From NCBI RefSeq assembly GCF_030272615.1, contig NC_081405.1:473418008-473482007 (forward strand): a stretch of 64,000 nucleotides of DNA. The letters run 5' to 3'. The translations under genes were made by a program, and so were the position numbers. Positions 46,251-58,020 of the stretch are shown piece after piece. The stretch is from Cryptomeria japonica. Its lineage: Eukaryota > Streptophyta > Pinopsida > Cupressales > Cupressaceae. Numbering within the stretch: position 1 is the stretch's first letter; each line of letters opens with the position of its first letter. The notes beneath the pieces are model-generated. The model saw only the letters and a program-made list of their open reading frames with translations, was not told where the DNA came from and did not search any database.

Positions 46251-48246
46251 ATGCTTGTTACTCACTCTCAAAGAGACAAACAAAGCGAGGCACACGCAGA
46301 ATCAAGTATGAATCAAAGATTATCAAATCCTTTTGAGGTTCCACCCATAGAAGAACCTGAAATTACTGAAGCACTTCTTCGGGAATGTCAAGAGAACCCT
46401 TCCTTCCAAAAACTTGTAGAAAAGCTCATGGAAAATGACAAAGAAAAATATCTGCTCATGCTCACAAGCAAAGGCGTTAAACTTCCCGAAGATTTTGATG
46501 CAAACATTTTTCAAACCATATCTTGACAATATACATATCAAGAACAACAAAGAGAAGAAGAAACTCACATACCTGAGCAACATATTCTAGAGCAGCACAT
46601 TCCAAAACAACGCATACCAGAAATGCGTATACCTGAGCTAGAAACACCAGAGCAAAATATACCATTTACCACACCTTTTCAGCTGAGAACCAATACAAGG
46701 CGAGAACTCTTTCCTCGACTAGATAATGTGCCTTTAGTTGCTCTTACTCAACCAATGCGAATGTTGCAAAGGCAAATACAGGATATGCAACAAGGGACAA
46801 TAGTGCAATACTCTCTAAATGAAATCTGTCCTTATCCATTTGACAGAAGATTGAACATGGTGTGACAGAAGATTGAACATGGTGCCTTTTCCTCCAAACT
46901 TAGACATTCCCAAATTTGATAAATATGATGGGAAAAGTGATCCCCGGGATCATGTTCGAGAATTTTGCACAATGAGCCTTGAATTCGCTCATGATGACAC
47001 CGATTTGATGAGGTTATTCCCCAGAAGTTTGGGAGGGCAAACCATAGAATGGTTATCCAAAATTTTGCCACCTGTCAGATCATTTGATGAGTTGATTAAC
47101 AAATTCATAACCCACTATTCCTATAACATCCAACATGCCATAACCATGTTAGATGTTTGCAATACCAAACAAAAGAACAACGAAACATTCATGGTGTTCC
47201 TTCAACGCTGGCGACGTATGGTATCACGATATCCTCAAGATATTCCCGAAAAGGAGAAAATGGAAAACTTCATTGATAACTTGAATGGCGAGATGAGTTA
47301 CAGACTAAAACTTCAATGCATACCATCTTTCGCTAAATTGATTGAAAATAGCATTCAAGTAGAAGAAGCATGTGTCAAAAAGGGAACCCTCAAATTCTGC
47401 AAGGAAGGAACAAACTCATCAAACTACAATAATCAGAACAACACCAACCTTGACAAATCTCGATTTTGGACTCGAAACAAAAATGAAGGCAACAATGAAT
47501 CATATGATCCCAAATCTAAGCAACCACTGCTTGCATTATCCGGAAACCCTCAAAATATGAAAAATCCTAAAAATGCTACTCCCAGTGCTAACACATATGC
47601 ACCAAACACCGATCAAGGACAACTCAACACAAACAACACCAACGATACTCAAAGCAAAAACATGAATCCAGGACTTAACAACAATTCACGCAACAAAACG
47701 AATAATTTCCAAAAGCGTATCTTCACACCACTGGGACAATCATTAGAATCCACATTCAGAGAACTTTTGGCAAACAAGATTCTTTCTTTGCCTCCAATCA
47801 AGAATTATGAACCTCCAATCAAACCACCTTGGTGGAATGATTCACACTATTGTGATTTCCATCACAATAAGGGTCATAGAACAAATGAGTGCATGCGATT
47901 GAAACATATAGTACAGGACATGATTGATCGAGGTGACTTAATGGTAGATGGTCTTAAAACAAATGGTGATCACAAAGCCTTCAAAAATCCTCTCCCAAAT
48001 TACAACAAAGATGGAGCATCAACTTCAGAAGATACACTCGGAGCTCGTATTAATCACATCTACAACAACACAATCAACCACATATCAGCTGAAGATCATC
48101 AAGTCAATGTCATCACCATTCGAGATCGGCATGATCATGAATCTGTTAATGTAACAACCCGAACTCAAAAATATGTCTTGAAGGGACATACTGCACCTAC
48201 AACTACCACACCAAAAATCCAATATGACTTGGTTAGCCAACTGTGA
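46251..48246 (+). pseudogene. Gag of the Tat-type element
   Basis: ATG at 46,251 opens a charged N-terminal region (PFEVPPIEEPEITEALLREC), with a TGA at 46,524. The frame shifts by one at a perfect 22-bp tandem duplication (46,841-46,862 and 46,863-46,884), then stays open to a TGA at 48,244. The capsid-type Gag domain (46,890-47,400) shows FDKYDGKSDPRDHVREF, LFPRSLGGQTIEWLSKILPP and FMVFLQRWRRMVSRYP. An Asn-rich linker follows, then the CHHC-type knuckle CDFHHNKGHRTNEC (near 47,850-47,892), typical for Tat/Athila-like Gag. Gag forms the particle and binds RNA. Length is normal for the family. Confidence 0.9.
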
Positions 48247-48765
48247 AAGACTCCAGCTCAGATATCTATACTAGAATTGCTGAAACTATCACCAAGGCAC
48301 AAAGACATATTAGAGAAAGCGCTATTGGAAACAAATGTACTGCAAAATCTGGATACAGACAGATTTCAAGCCATGGTTGCCCATATGACTGGACCTCATA
48401 ACTTCACCTTCTCAGAGCATGATAATACTTCCTTGAGTCATCCGCATAATAATCCTCTCCCTATTGAAGTCATTGTTTGCAAACACCGAGTAAAAAGAGT
48501 CTTAATTGATGGAGGAGCTGGACTTAATATATGTACTTTAAAGCTTATCTGTGCATTAGGCTTCTCAGAAGAATCTATTGATCCCTGCAAAAAGATTACC
48601 ATAAAAGCATATGATGATGAAGAGAGGTCCTCTAAAGGCACAATGATATTACCTATTCAAGTGGGACCAGTACAAAAGGATACTATATGTCAGGTCTTAG
48701 ATATCGATCTAGCCTACAATATCTTGTTAGGATGACCCTAGATACATGAAATGAAAGCAATACCT
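48247..48765 (+). pseudogene. Protease of the Tat-type element
   Basis: In the same frame as gag after the TGA. The domain starts SILELLKLSPRHKDIL and carries VLIDGGAGLNICTLKLI, with the active-site Asp at 48,508-48,510 (DGG in place of DTG, as is common in this lineage). AYNILLG follows near 48,714, then TGA and TAG at 48,733-48,741 where Arg and Trp are expected before the conserved IHEMKAIPSTYHQC. The protease cuts the Gag-Pol polyprotein. Confidence 0.88.
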
Positions 48766-50559
48766 TCTACGTATCACCAGTGTGTCAAGTTTCCTTATGA
48801 CGAACAAGAAATTTCCATATCATCTGATCACAATCCATTTCAACATTGCAACGCAATGGGGGCAGCCCAAGACAGTTTGGTTCCTCATAATAGAGAAAAG
48901 TAGTGATCCTTGACATCAGATCTACAGACAGCAAAACCCAACTCCTTATGGGGAGACTTCAAGCAGAAAATGCAAATCAAAGACCAAGGTATGGGAGAAT
49001 ACTCTTTGGAGCCTTTATGTTTGGCCAAATTGCCAACATTACCTAGATCGCATGGTTTGTCTACTACATCAACACATCTAGCTACTCAGCCCATCACTAA
49101 ATTTGATGGTACCTTCATCCAATTGGGTACTCTAGCACATGAATCAAAAGACAAAGATGTTCTTAGCTGGTTATATAAAGATGAAGAAGAAGATCATAGA
49201 GCAGCCGCTCTGGACATTGTTCTACCAACACACCTGTATGGAAAAGGCTACTTAATCATGAAGCAAATGGGATATGGCGGTAAAGGACCTATTGGAAAAC
49301 ACAAAGAAGGAGTCACTGAACCTATAGATCTTCCTTCACAACCTAGCAGAAACAAAGCAGGATTAGGTTCTAAACTCACATTCCTATTGAAAAGGCCGCC
49401 ACACCTAACTACCAAACCTCAATGGAAAGTAAAGACGTAGTACAAAGAAGAATCCTGGCAGGAAACACTCTTTGAATCAGCAGAAACAATCCGCAAGGCA
49501 CGGGAATGTCAAGATCAAAGGTTTCATCAGGGAAAGCTTCTAAGTCATAAGAAGGCCCTATCTCCAGCGGTAGCTCACATTCAAACACCAATGTCTCAAA
49601 AACAAATCATGTCCTCTCCAGATACCATTATTTCTCCTTGAGGAAGCATAGTTTATGAACAAATCCAGCAAGTAGAAGACGGATCTGACACAGAATCAAC
49701 AAAGACCATCAAAATGGTATCCATCATCAAAGATTTGTTTTCACCATACAACATACCAGTTTATAGCACAGATAGAATTTGGGATGATGCCTATGAGATG
49801 GATTCCAATGAATATGAATGGGGTACCTGCTCCAATGCTACTACAGATATCCCTGATGATACTGATTCTATATCTCTTTCTCAAGAAGAACATAATGCAA
49901 GAGATAGACCTCTTGAATTTGGACCACAAAATATCTATGATGCTGAGGAAAGTGAACAAGAACATTACGAACAAGTATATGTAGAAGATAATACCATCGA
50001 AGACCTCGATGAAATCTGAAACTTTTTTAAAAACAAGAACCATCACGATGAAAACTCCGTCCTAACACTCACAGTAGCCGAACTTGATCCACCTAATGAT
50101 TCCTTACCACTTGTCTTTCCTAACCTCATCGACTGGGATGAACCTAAAATCCATGATATACCAATTTTCCCCAATGATGAATCTATTATCCATTACCTAT
50201 GTACCGTAAATCTAGAAACAGGCTCTACCAGTGAACAAAATAATGATGTCTACAAACCAGGGAGTGCCAAGTCTCTCAGTCGCAAAAATGAACTAAGTAA
50301 AGGATCTAATGCTGAAAACCAGTCAATGGCAGCTCTAGATCACAAAAAAGTAAAAATAAAGGATGCATCTGAGGGTGAAAACCTTTTTAAGGCACCTAAT
50401 GATGGGAGACTTGACACTCTTCCTGAGCACTTTCATGAGCAATTACCCATATTGATTGAGCCCACTCAATCAATTAACATTGGTACCATAGAAGCAGTTA
50501 GGAACCTACACCTTGCAGAATCTCTAACAGAGGCAGAAAGATCAGCGTTCATCATTTTC
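48766..50559 (+). pseudogene. Linker region with G-patch domain between protease and reverse transcriptase
   Basis: Same frame, with stops near 48,901, 48,904, 49,438, 49,639 and 50,017. A G-patch-like domain lies at about 49,234-49,380: GKGYLIMKQMGYGGKGPIG, then EPIDLPSQPSRNKAGLG. G-patches bind RNA or RNA helicases and also occur after some retroviral proteases. The rest (49,690-50,330) is acidic, rich in Asp, Glu and Ser, and unlike any enzyme; it may be a spacer. Confidence 0.7.
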
Positions 50560-51876
50560 TTCAAAGAACAGCAAATTAACTTTGCTTGGTCCTATGCGGA
50601 TATGCTTGGAGTGGATCCACACTTAATCATGCATCATCTGTCCATTTCTACAGGAGTTAAGCCAGTCAAGCAAAAGCTACGCAAGATGAATCCATAGGTG
50701 GCACTCATGGTCAAAACTGAACTAAAGAAATTATTAGATGTCGGATTCATTCGACCCATTGACTATGCAGAATGGATTTCCAACATCATTCCAGTATCAA
50801 AACTAGATGGTAGTATCAGAATTTACACTGACTTCAGAGATGTCAACAAAGCTTGTCCCAAGGACGACTTTCCTCTACCCAGTATCGACATCATTGTATA
50901 TCTCACAGCAGGCCATGCAATGCTCTCACTAATGGACAGTTTCTCAGGCTATAATCAAATCAAAATAGCTCCAAAAGATCAAGATAAAACTGCGTTCACT
51001 TATCCTTGGGGAACGTACTGTTGGAATGTTATGCCTTTTGGCCTGAAGAATGCAAGGGCCACTTATCAAAGAGAAATGACAACAATCTTCCATGACATGA
51101 TGCACACATTTATGGAAGACTATGTGGATGACTTATTAGCTAAATCCTTCACCAGAGCAGAACATCTTGGCATCCTAACAAAGATTTTTGATCGATTGGA
51201 GAAATTCCAAGTCAGGCTCAACCCTAAGAAGTGTGTCTTCGGGGTTACATCAGGCAAGTTACTAGGCTACATAGTCTTAGCTAAAGGTATTGAAGTAGAT
51301 CCAGCAAAAGTACAAGCCATTATGGACATGCCACCACTAAAGAATATCAGTCAACTCAGATCTCTACAAGGCCGACTTCAATCAATCAGTCGATTCATCG
51401 CTCAGCTAGCAGATAAAAGTCTCCCATTTAACCATTTACTACACAAAAATGTACCATTCGAATGGGAGGCCAAGTGTGCAGAATCTTTTTACCAAATCAA
51501 ACAGTACCTAATGAATCCACTAGTTCTAGTCCCACCAATCGCAAGAAAGCCTCTTATCTTATATATCTCAACAACAGATATATCGCTGGGGGCACTATTG
51601 GCACAAGAAGATCAACAAGGGAAGGAATGTGCCATATATTACATTAGGAGGACATTGAATGGCTATGAACTCAACTATACATTCATTGAAAAGGCTTGCC
51701 TAACAGTGGTCTTCGCATCTCAAAAGTTTCGACATTATATGCTAGCACACACCATCAAGTTAGTAGCAAAAATTGATCCTCTCAAATATCTACTCAGCAA
51801 GGTAGCTCTTACAGGCCGATTGGCTAAATGGGTCATGATTCTCAGTGAATTTGACATCCAATACATAGAAAGATGA
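50560..51876 (+). pseudogene. Reverse transcriptase and RNase H of the Tat-type element
   Basis: Same frame throughout. VKPVKQKLRKMNP, a TAG at 50,695 where Gln is usual, then LLDVGFIRPIDYAEWISNII, RIYTDFRDVNKACPKDDFPL, SLMDSFSGYNQIKI, MPFGLKNARATYQR and the catalytic YVDDLLAKS (Asp pair near 51,124-51,132), followed by the thumb and LRSLQGRLQSISRFI. RNase H follows from 51,540 (ISTTDISLGALLAQED, YNTFIEKACL-type Glu site, LAKWVMILSEFDI). The frame ends in TGA at 51,874 where Arg is usual. It copies element RNA to DNA and removes the RNA. Confidence 0.93.
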
Positions 51877-52400
51877 GCCATCAAGGGACAAGCAATTGCA
51901 GATCAGTTGGCTGAAGCACCACTACCAGGAAGACACACCATGGAGATTGAATTTCTAGACAGGGATGTTCTTACTCTTTCTACTAAACAATGGACCCTAT
52001 ACTTTGATGGATCCTATACATAACAGGGTTTAGGGGCTAGCATTTTGTTCATCACTCCTGAAGGACACACTATACCAAGATCATATAGGCTTATATTTCC
52101 ATGCACAAATAATGTGGCTGAATATGAAGCACTAGTCATAGGCATCAAAATGGCCGTAGAATGGAAAATCACAGAGTTAAAGGTCTATGGAGATTCACAA
52201 TTGGTTGTTCATCAAATCAACAATGACTATCAGACAAAGGATGACAAGCTACTACCCTACAAGTGAATGGTGGATGATTTCAAACAGTATTTTGTGCACA
52301 TCACCTTCGAGCAAATACCAAGGTTGAACAACAAAGCAGCCGATGCAATGGCTACTATCACTTCATTACTACAAATTCTAGAGCAACAGAGTCGTTATGA
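51877..52400 (+). pseudogene. Second (archaeal-type) RNase H of the Tat-type element
   Basis: After AIKGQAIADQLAEAPLPG the frame carries a second complete RNase H fold. The catalytic carboxylates are visible: YFDGS near 52,003, NNVAEYEALV near 52,108, YGDSQLVVHQI near 52,190 and NKAADAMA near 52,330. Stops at 52,021 (TAA) and 52,264 (TGA) break it. Two RNases H in tandem mark the plant Tat lineage of Ty3/gypsy (Ogre, Retand, Grande and relatives), which is the main reason for the lineage call. Confidence 0.88.
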
Positions 52401-53742
52401 GTTCTTGGTAGAGCAACTGTTCTCCCCCACCTATGACCATTCTGAATCCCAGGTTATCTATGCCTTGACTAGTTCAGATTCTCTGTTATATGGACCAATA
52501 TATGACTACCTCAAACACAATATCTTACCCATTGACCAATCCCGTAACCAAAAATGTAACTTTATCCGACAAGCTGCCCGTTACACCCTTACCGCTGATA
52601 CTTTGTATCGTCGAGGTCTAGATAGTACTCTTCTTCGTTGTCTTGATCGTAATGATTCCAATTTTGCTTTACATGAGCTTCACGAAGGTATTTGCGGCAC
52701 ACATTCAAGTGGCACTACTCTTGCTAAAAAGCTTATAAGGATGGGATACTATTGGCCTACAATGGAGAAAGACTCCTATCACTTCACCAAGAAATGTCCT
52801 AAATGCCAAATCCATGGTAATCTCATACATGCACCAGCACAGGAACTGCAGCCATTTACAACATCCTGGCCCTTTTGTCAGTGGGGATTGGACTTAGTTG
52901 GCAAAATTCATCCTTCATCTTCAAACGGACACAAGTTCATTATAAATACAACAGAGTACTTTACCAAATGGATCGAAGCAGTTCCCATGACCACAGTGAC
53001 TGGGAAACAAATTGCCTCTTTTATCCTAAATTATCTGATCTGCAGATATGGTATTCCAAGTTCAATCATCACAGATAATGGATGACCTTTCAAAAACCAA
53101 GATGTACAAGAACTATGTGAAAAGTTCAAAATCCAACATCGGTTTTCTACACCATATTACCCACAGGGCAATGGTCAACCAGAGGCATCTAACAAAACAA
53201 TACTGAAAATCCTCAAGAAAATAGTAAATGATGCAGGCAAAGATTGGCATATACAACTCAATCCAACACTTTGGGCATACAGAACCAGCATCCGCACACC
53301 TACAGGAGCAACACCATACTCATTGGTATATGGATCAGAAGCTATTTTACCCCTAGAGGTAGAAATCCTATCTCTCAGAGTCTCTTTAAAAGGATTAATC
53401 CCAGATGAAGAGTATCGAGTTAACTGACTGCAAGAACTTGAGCTATTAGATGAAAGACTCCAACATGCTTACACTCATTTCAAAGCATATCAACAATGCA
53501 TGTGCAGGAGCTACAATCACAAGGTCATTCCCCGCAACTTCAAGGTTGGTGACCTAGTCCTCAAAGAAAATCCAAGAAATCAGCAAGATCGAGAAAAGAA
53601 AGGGAAATTTGAACCTAACTGGTTGGGTCCCTATGTTATCATATCAGTCTATGGATCAGGTGCCTATCAGCTAACAAATTCTAAAGGAGATGTGCTCGAT
53701 GACCCAACCAACAGCATCCATCTGAAAAGGTACTATACTTAA
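52401..53742 (+). pseudogene. Integrase of the Tat-type element
   Basis: Same frame to a TAA at 53,740. The zinc site (HEGICGTHSSGTTLAKKL, then CPKCQIHG) lies at 52,678-52,815. The DDE core has WGLDLVGKI near 52,890, IITDNG before a TGA at 53,083 (Arg expected), and PQGNGQPEASNK near 53,160. A second TGA at 53,425 also sits at an expected Arg. The C-terminus has VGDLVLKENPRNQQDREKKG and the GPY motif (NWLGPYVI), with no chromodomain. Apart from C-to-T-type stops the protein is complete. Confidence 0.92.
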
Positions 53743-55048
53743 GTAGCCTAGTGCACGGAAAAAGCCAAAATAAGCAAAAAAATCAAAAAATCCAGAAAAA
53801 ACAAAAACAAAGTACAATAAAAACAAAGGGTGAAAACCTGGTAAATAGGCGCTCTTGTGAAGGAATGGCTCCTCCATCTATCTCCATACCATGTTATCCA
53901 TACAAACACTATCGGCCATCGCCTGACACTTAACACATATCCATTCAGGACATGCTTAGCGTAGTCACTATCCTGATTTGTTTATATATATGCTCTTACC
54001 ATATCCCACCATGGCTTGGAAATCACTGTACATATTCACATCAAGAGACACACTCAGCTAGGGGCATTCCAATCATCTCAATATTGCAAACATTCAAAAC
54101 ATCAAGACTAGAGGCAAAACTCAAAAACATGACATCCAACAACAAAAACTATGCTTCATCGCCAAAACAAACAAAATAAATCACAAAAATACCAAGGATG
54201 GATGATTTTCTGAAGTACTGAATGTTGCACTATAGCATAAAATATTGACTAGTTTTGCATTTTGAACTTTTTGAATTATTGGATTCTCTTCCTTGTCCCA
54301 CTAAATGCTTCACAGCTAGAGGTCAAGGGGAACTTCCAATATTTTCTTAGTCTTCTGTCTAGGAGGCGATCAATTGTACTGTGTGAATCCTTGCCTCATG
54401 ATGTGATACATCGAATATCACTGAAGGCCTGATTCTACTTCACGCATACAAATGATCAAATCTTGTCTGTTTACGCAATATGCACTCAGGTCGTCCTAGT
54501 TCAATTATACCTTGACGCTTGTCCTATCTTGCAAAATCAAACATTATGTAAATTTTTCGCAGGTCATTATGGTTCAATTATACCATTATGCTTGTATAAA
54601 TTTTCAACATATCCTCAACAAATCAATGCTCAATGATGATATCTACAATGAAAGCAAACAAATGGCTATATCGGATGGTACATACAGAATGAGGGATGCT
54701 CCAAAAATAATTAGCTGCATATCATTTTACAATTAGTTGCATATCATTTAAAATCATGGCATATCATTTAGGCATGTTTGCATATCATTTTAAACATCTC
54801 ATTTTCAAAATACATCTCACAGCATATAAAAGCATACATCTTGCATCATACATTACATCATATATTTAAGCATTGCATCATCACATAAAATAACCCACAT
54901 AACATGCATTCATATAAACACATCACATGATCAAAAATGGTGCCGTATATATATCTCAAAACTGATCAAAATGTACAAAATGTGTCCAAACACTATGTCC
55001 AGTACAAAGAATAACAAATGCTCAAAAATACAATAGAGACCATGTCTC
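53743..55048. other. Untranslated spacer between integrase and the antisense gene
   Basis: No gene on either strand. Repeats of 'gcatatcattt' occur near 54,716-54,800. Confidence 0.5.
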
Positions 55049-56977
55049 TCAAGTATGACTATCCCCTGACGGAGATGGTCTCACTCCAGATACACCCACC
55101 TCTGGATCTCCAGGAGGGTCCTGTCTCGGTGGCCCCATCACACCTCGGCTCTCAGACCATGACCCAGTAGCTCGAGATCGGCTGGATCTCGACTACACAA
55201 AACTCTATACTCACCGATCCCTGGGTACTGCAGCCTCATAGTGCCGCCTATAATACTCTGCCTCTTGCGCTCTCAGCACCAACTCTCTCAGGGTGTCTCT
55301 CATCGGACCACCCACCGCTGCTCTTTGCATGCTCGCCTTCACCTCCTCCGCTCACCCCCTCCGCTCTATCTCAGTGTCTCGCTCAATAGTCAACTGAGAA
55401 ATCTGCCGCTGATAGGTCAAAATTTGTGCCTATAGCTACTGCACAGTAATCTGCAAGGTCCATATCTGAGCATCCTCCATATGACCTGGAACTCAAACTT
55501 GTAGCGGTACCTGTGCTGGAGGAACCCCTCCCACTCGGCCTATCCTCAGTACTGGAGGTGGGAGTACATCCGTCCTCCTCCTTTGTGCTGGTCGACTAGG
55601 CTCATCCTCACCACCCACTGCATCTAGCACCTCCCCCACTCTCCCCTCTCTACCGGCTCCGATAGCTAATCCACCTCTCCCCCTCTCTATCCTCCCCTGT
55701 CGCACTGCTCTCTCCACACCTCTCTCTCCCCGCCTCCCTCTAACTCCTCTCCCTCATCCTCCTCCTCCATCCTCCCCATCATCTCCGTCATCTCCCCTGT
55801 CTCCCTCCTCCTCATCTGAATCAAAGGCTCGCCTCATCTCCTCAGGATCCGATATCCTGGCCACCGCCTGCGCAGCAAACAATCGAGCAAACTCATCCAT
55901 CATGCCCGCATCCTGAATCTCTGGGGCATAATCCTAGATTTGCCCAGCCAATCCCACAAACTCCTCCACCGCCACGACACTATCAATAGTCGGCCCCCAA
56001 TCGGCCACATCCTGCTAGCGCTGTGCATAAAGGCAGGCTCCCTGAGGAATACCCTGCTGGCGCTCGAACTGTCTCAAAACTCGGGTCACCACAAACCGCT
56101 CAATCACGAATGGGGTCCTCCCAATCAAGTACCTAGTCATGAAAACAAAGGGCATCTCCAGCCCATCCTCCACCCACACCTCATAGCCTGTATACGGTCG
56201 CCAAGTGACCGTATCTATATCATCAAAAACCCTCCTCCAATGCTCTAGTTTGTCCAGCTTACGTTGGACAACTAGACCCCTATATCCATAGGCATATGCT
56301 GCACCTATGGGCCTGTCCCTGTCTGCTAGTGGCCTCGCTGCTGGAATATGCTCCCAGCACCATACCTGTAATAATGTCATGCCAGCTGACAAACTGCCGT
56401 AACCGAGGTATACCACCTCATGCAGACTCCTGTATCAATGAGCCAGCATAGCTGACCCCCATGCAAATCTCCGGCCCTAAGTGACCATCTCCTCCAAAAC
56501 TAGCCCCCATCCCACCGAGAATCCCTTTGACCTGCGATCAGGACAAAGGAATCCCCCAATGAACCCTGCTAGAACAAATGGAAGTGGTGAATAATCTAAA
56601 TCCAAAAACTCTTGCCATAGGATCTCATAACCGCAGACAGTATCATCCTGAAAAATGCGGCGTAGTGCCTCTGTGCCACCCTCCTCTGACTACTCGTATG
56701 GTAGTAGTGCCCCTACTACTGGGATGTGCAAAATCCGGTAACAGTCCTCAGGTGTGACTGTCATCTCTCCAGTGGCAAAATGAAAGGTGGTCATATCACT
56801 GTGCCACCTCTCTGCCAAAGCTGTCAGTAACCCTCGGTTCACAGTGAACCGAGGCATATCCAGAAGAGAAGTCAATCCACATCTCTCGATGATGTCTAGG
56901 TCAGCCTGCGACAACCGCGGTATCAATGTCCATGGTCTGGGGAATCTCTCCCGCAACTGAACCACGCCCAATCGCTC

Positions 56978-58020
56978 CTGTCAACAAGCAAAACAAATCC
57001 AATATTAGTTTCCACATCAAATCAAAGATATCAAAATCAAACTTACATCAACAACATGAAACATTTTGCTCATCTACATCAAAGTTCAAAATCCTATCAT
57101 TTCATATCAACTTGTAAAACAACTCAAGTTCTCAAAAACCATATCAAAACTTGTAACACAACTCAAGTCTCCAAAATCACATAAACTTGTAAAACAACTC
57201 AAGTTTCCCACCCATATCAGCTTGTAAAAAAACTCAAGTTTCCAACCCATATTGGCTTGTAACACAACTCAGGCTTCCCACATTGAACTTAAAAAAAAGA
57301 AAACGCAAACAAATCATATTTTGATCAAACACAACACATTGATATCTATACATAACGTGGAAAATCGCAAATCAAAACAAGCTATATCAACACTCATATT
57401 GGACAAAACGCATAAACACATGACAGATAGACCAACACAAATTTTCAAATCGGCTCATCTCACAAATTTTTTCCTGATGCGCTAAAACAGATACCCAATG
57501 CGCTAAAAAAACCCCACGCGCTAGGCTGTCTTTCCTACGCGCTATTCTTTTTACCCTATGCGCTATACTCTGTCTACGCACTAATCTTTTTACCCCATGC
57601 GCCACCTAACCTACCCTATACGCTAGACTGAACCTATGCGCTAATCTACACCCCCTAGGTGCTACCCGTTTGGCCCTATGCGCTAGGTTAACCCTACGCG
57701 CTAAACCCCCTTACCTATGCGAACCCCTGTGACCCCTATGCGCTAGGTCTACCCTACGTGCTAACCTGTTGACCCGACGTGCTACCCTACGACTGCCATG
57801 CGCTATTCTGTCTATATGCGGTAACATATTTTTGCCATGCGCTATCCTATTTCTTTCAGACACGACCCCTAAAATTAAACTTGATGCACTACTCTAAACT
57901 TTGTATGCACTAAACTATGCCTTAGACATGCTAAAACGTTAAGCCCGAACCTTGAAAATAAAAAAATGACTAAAAACGACAAAATGAAAAGTCAAAAAAG
58001 GGTAAAAAATGTTGACTTAC
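56978..58020 (-). other. Intron of the antisense PMD gene
   Basis: GTAAGT at 58,020 and TTGACAG ending at 56,978 bound 1,043 bp. Removing it keeps the frame and joins a basic N-terminus to the first PMD motif. It contains the inverted 21-bp array 3. Inferred from splice signals and frame only. Confidence 0.65.
57474..57845 (-). repeat. Phased TAGCGCAT array 3 (antisense intron), 21-21-18 bp
   Basis: On the plus strand GCGCTA or a variant starts at 57,479, 57,500, 57,518, 57,539, 57,560, 57,578, 57,599, 57,620, 57,638, 57,659, 57,680, 57,698, 57,719, 57,740, 57,758, 57,779, 57,800, 57,818 and 57,839. Steps follow 21, 18, 21, 21, 18 and so on, i.e. a 60-bp super-unit of three motifs. Read on the minus strand the motif is TAGCGCAT. 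All steps are multiples of three and one minus frame gives L/I-A-H/R-R-V-x-R repeats with only two stops. Confidence 0.92.

Noticed and set aside
51462-51647. Short frames overlapping pol (also 47,372-47,560, 47,948-48,154, 49,784-49,984)
   Set aside because: Shadow frames of the Gag-Pol reading.
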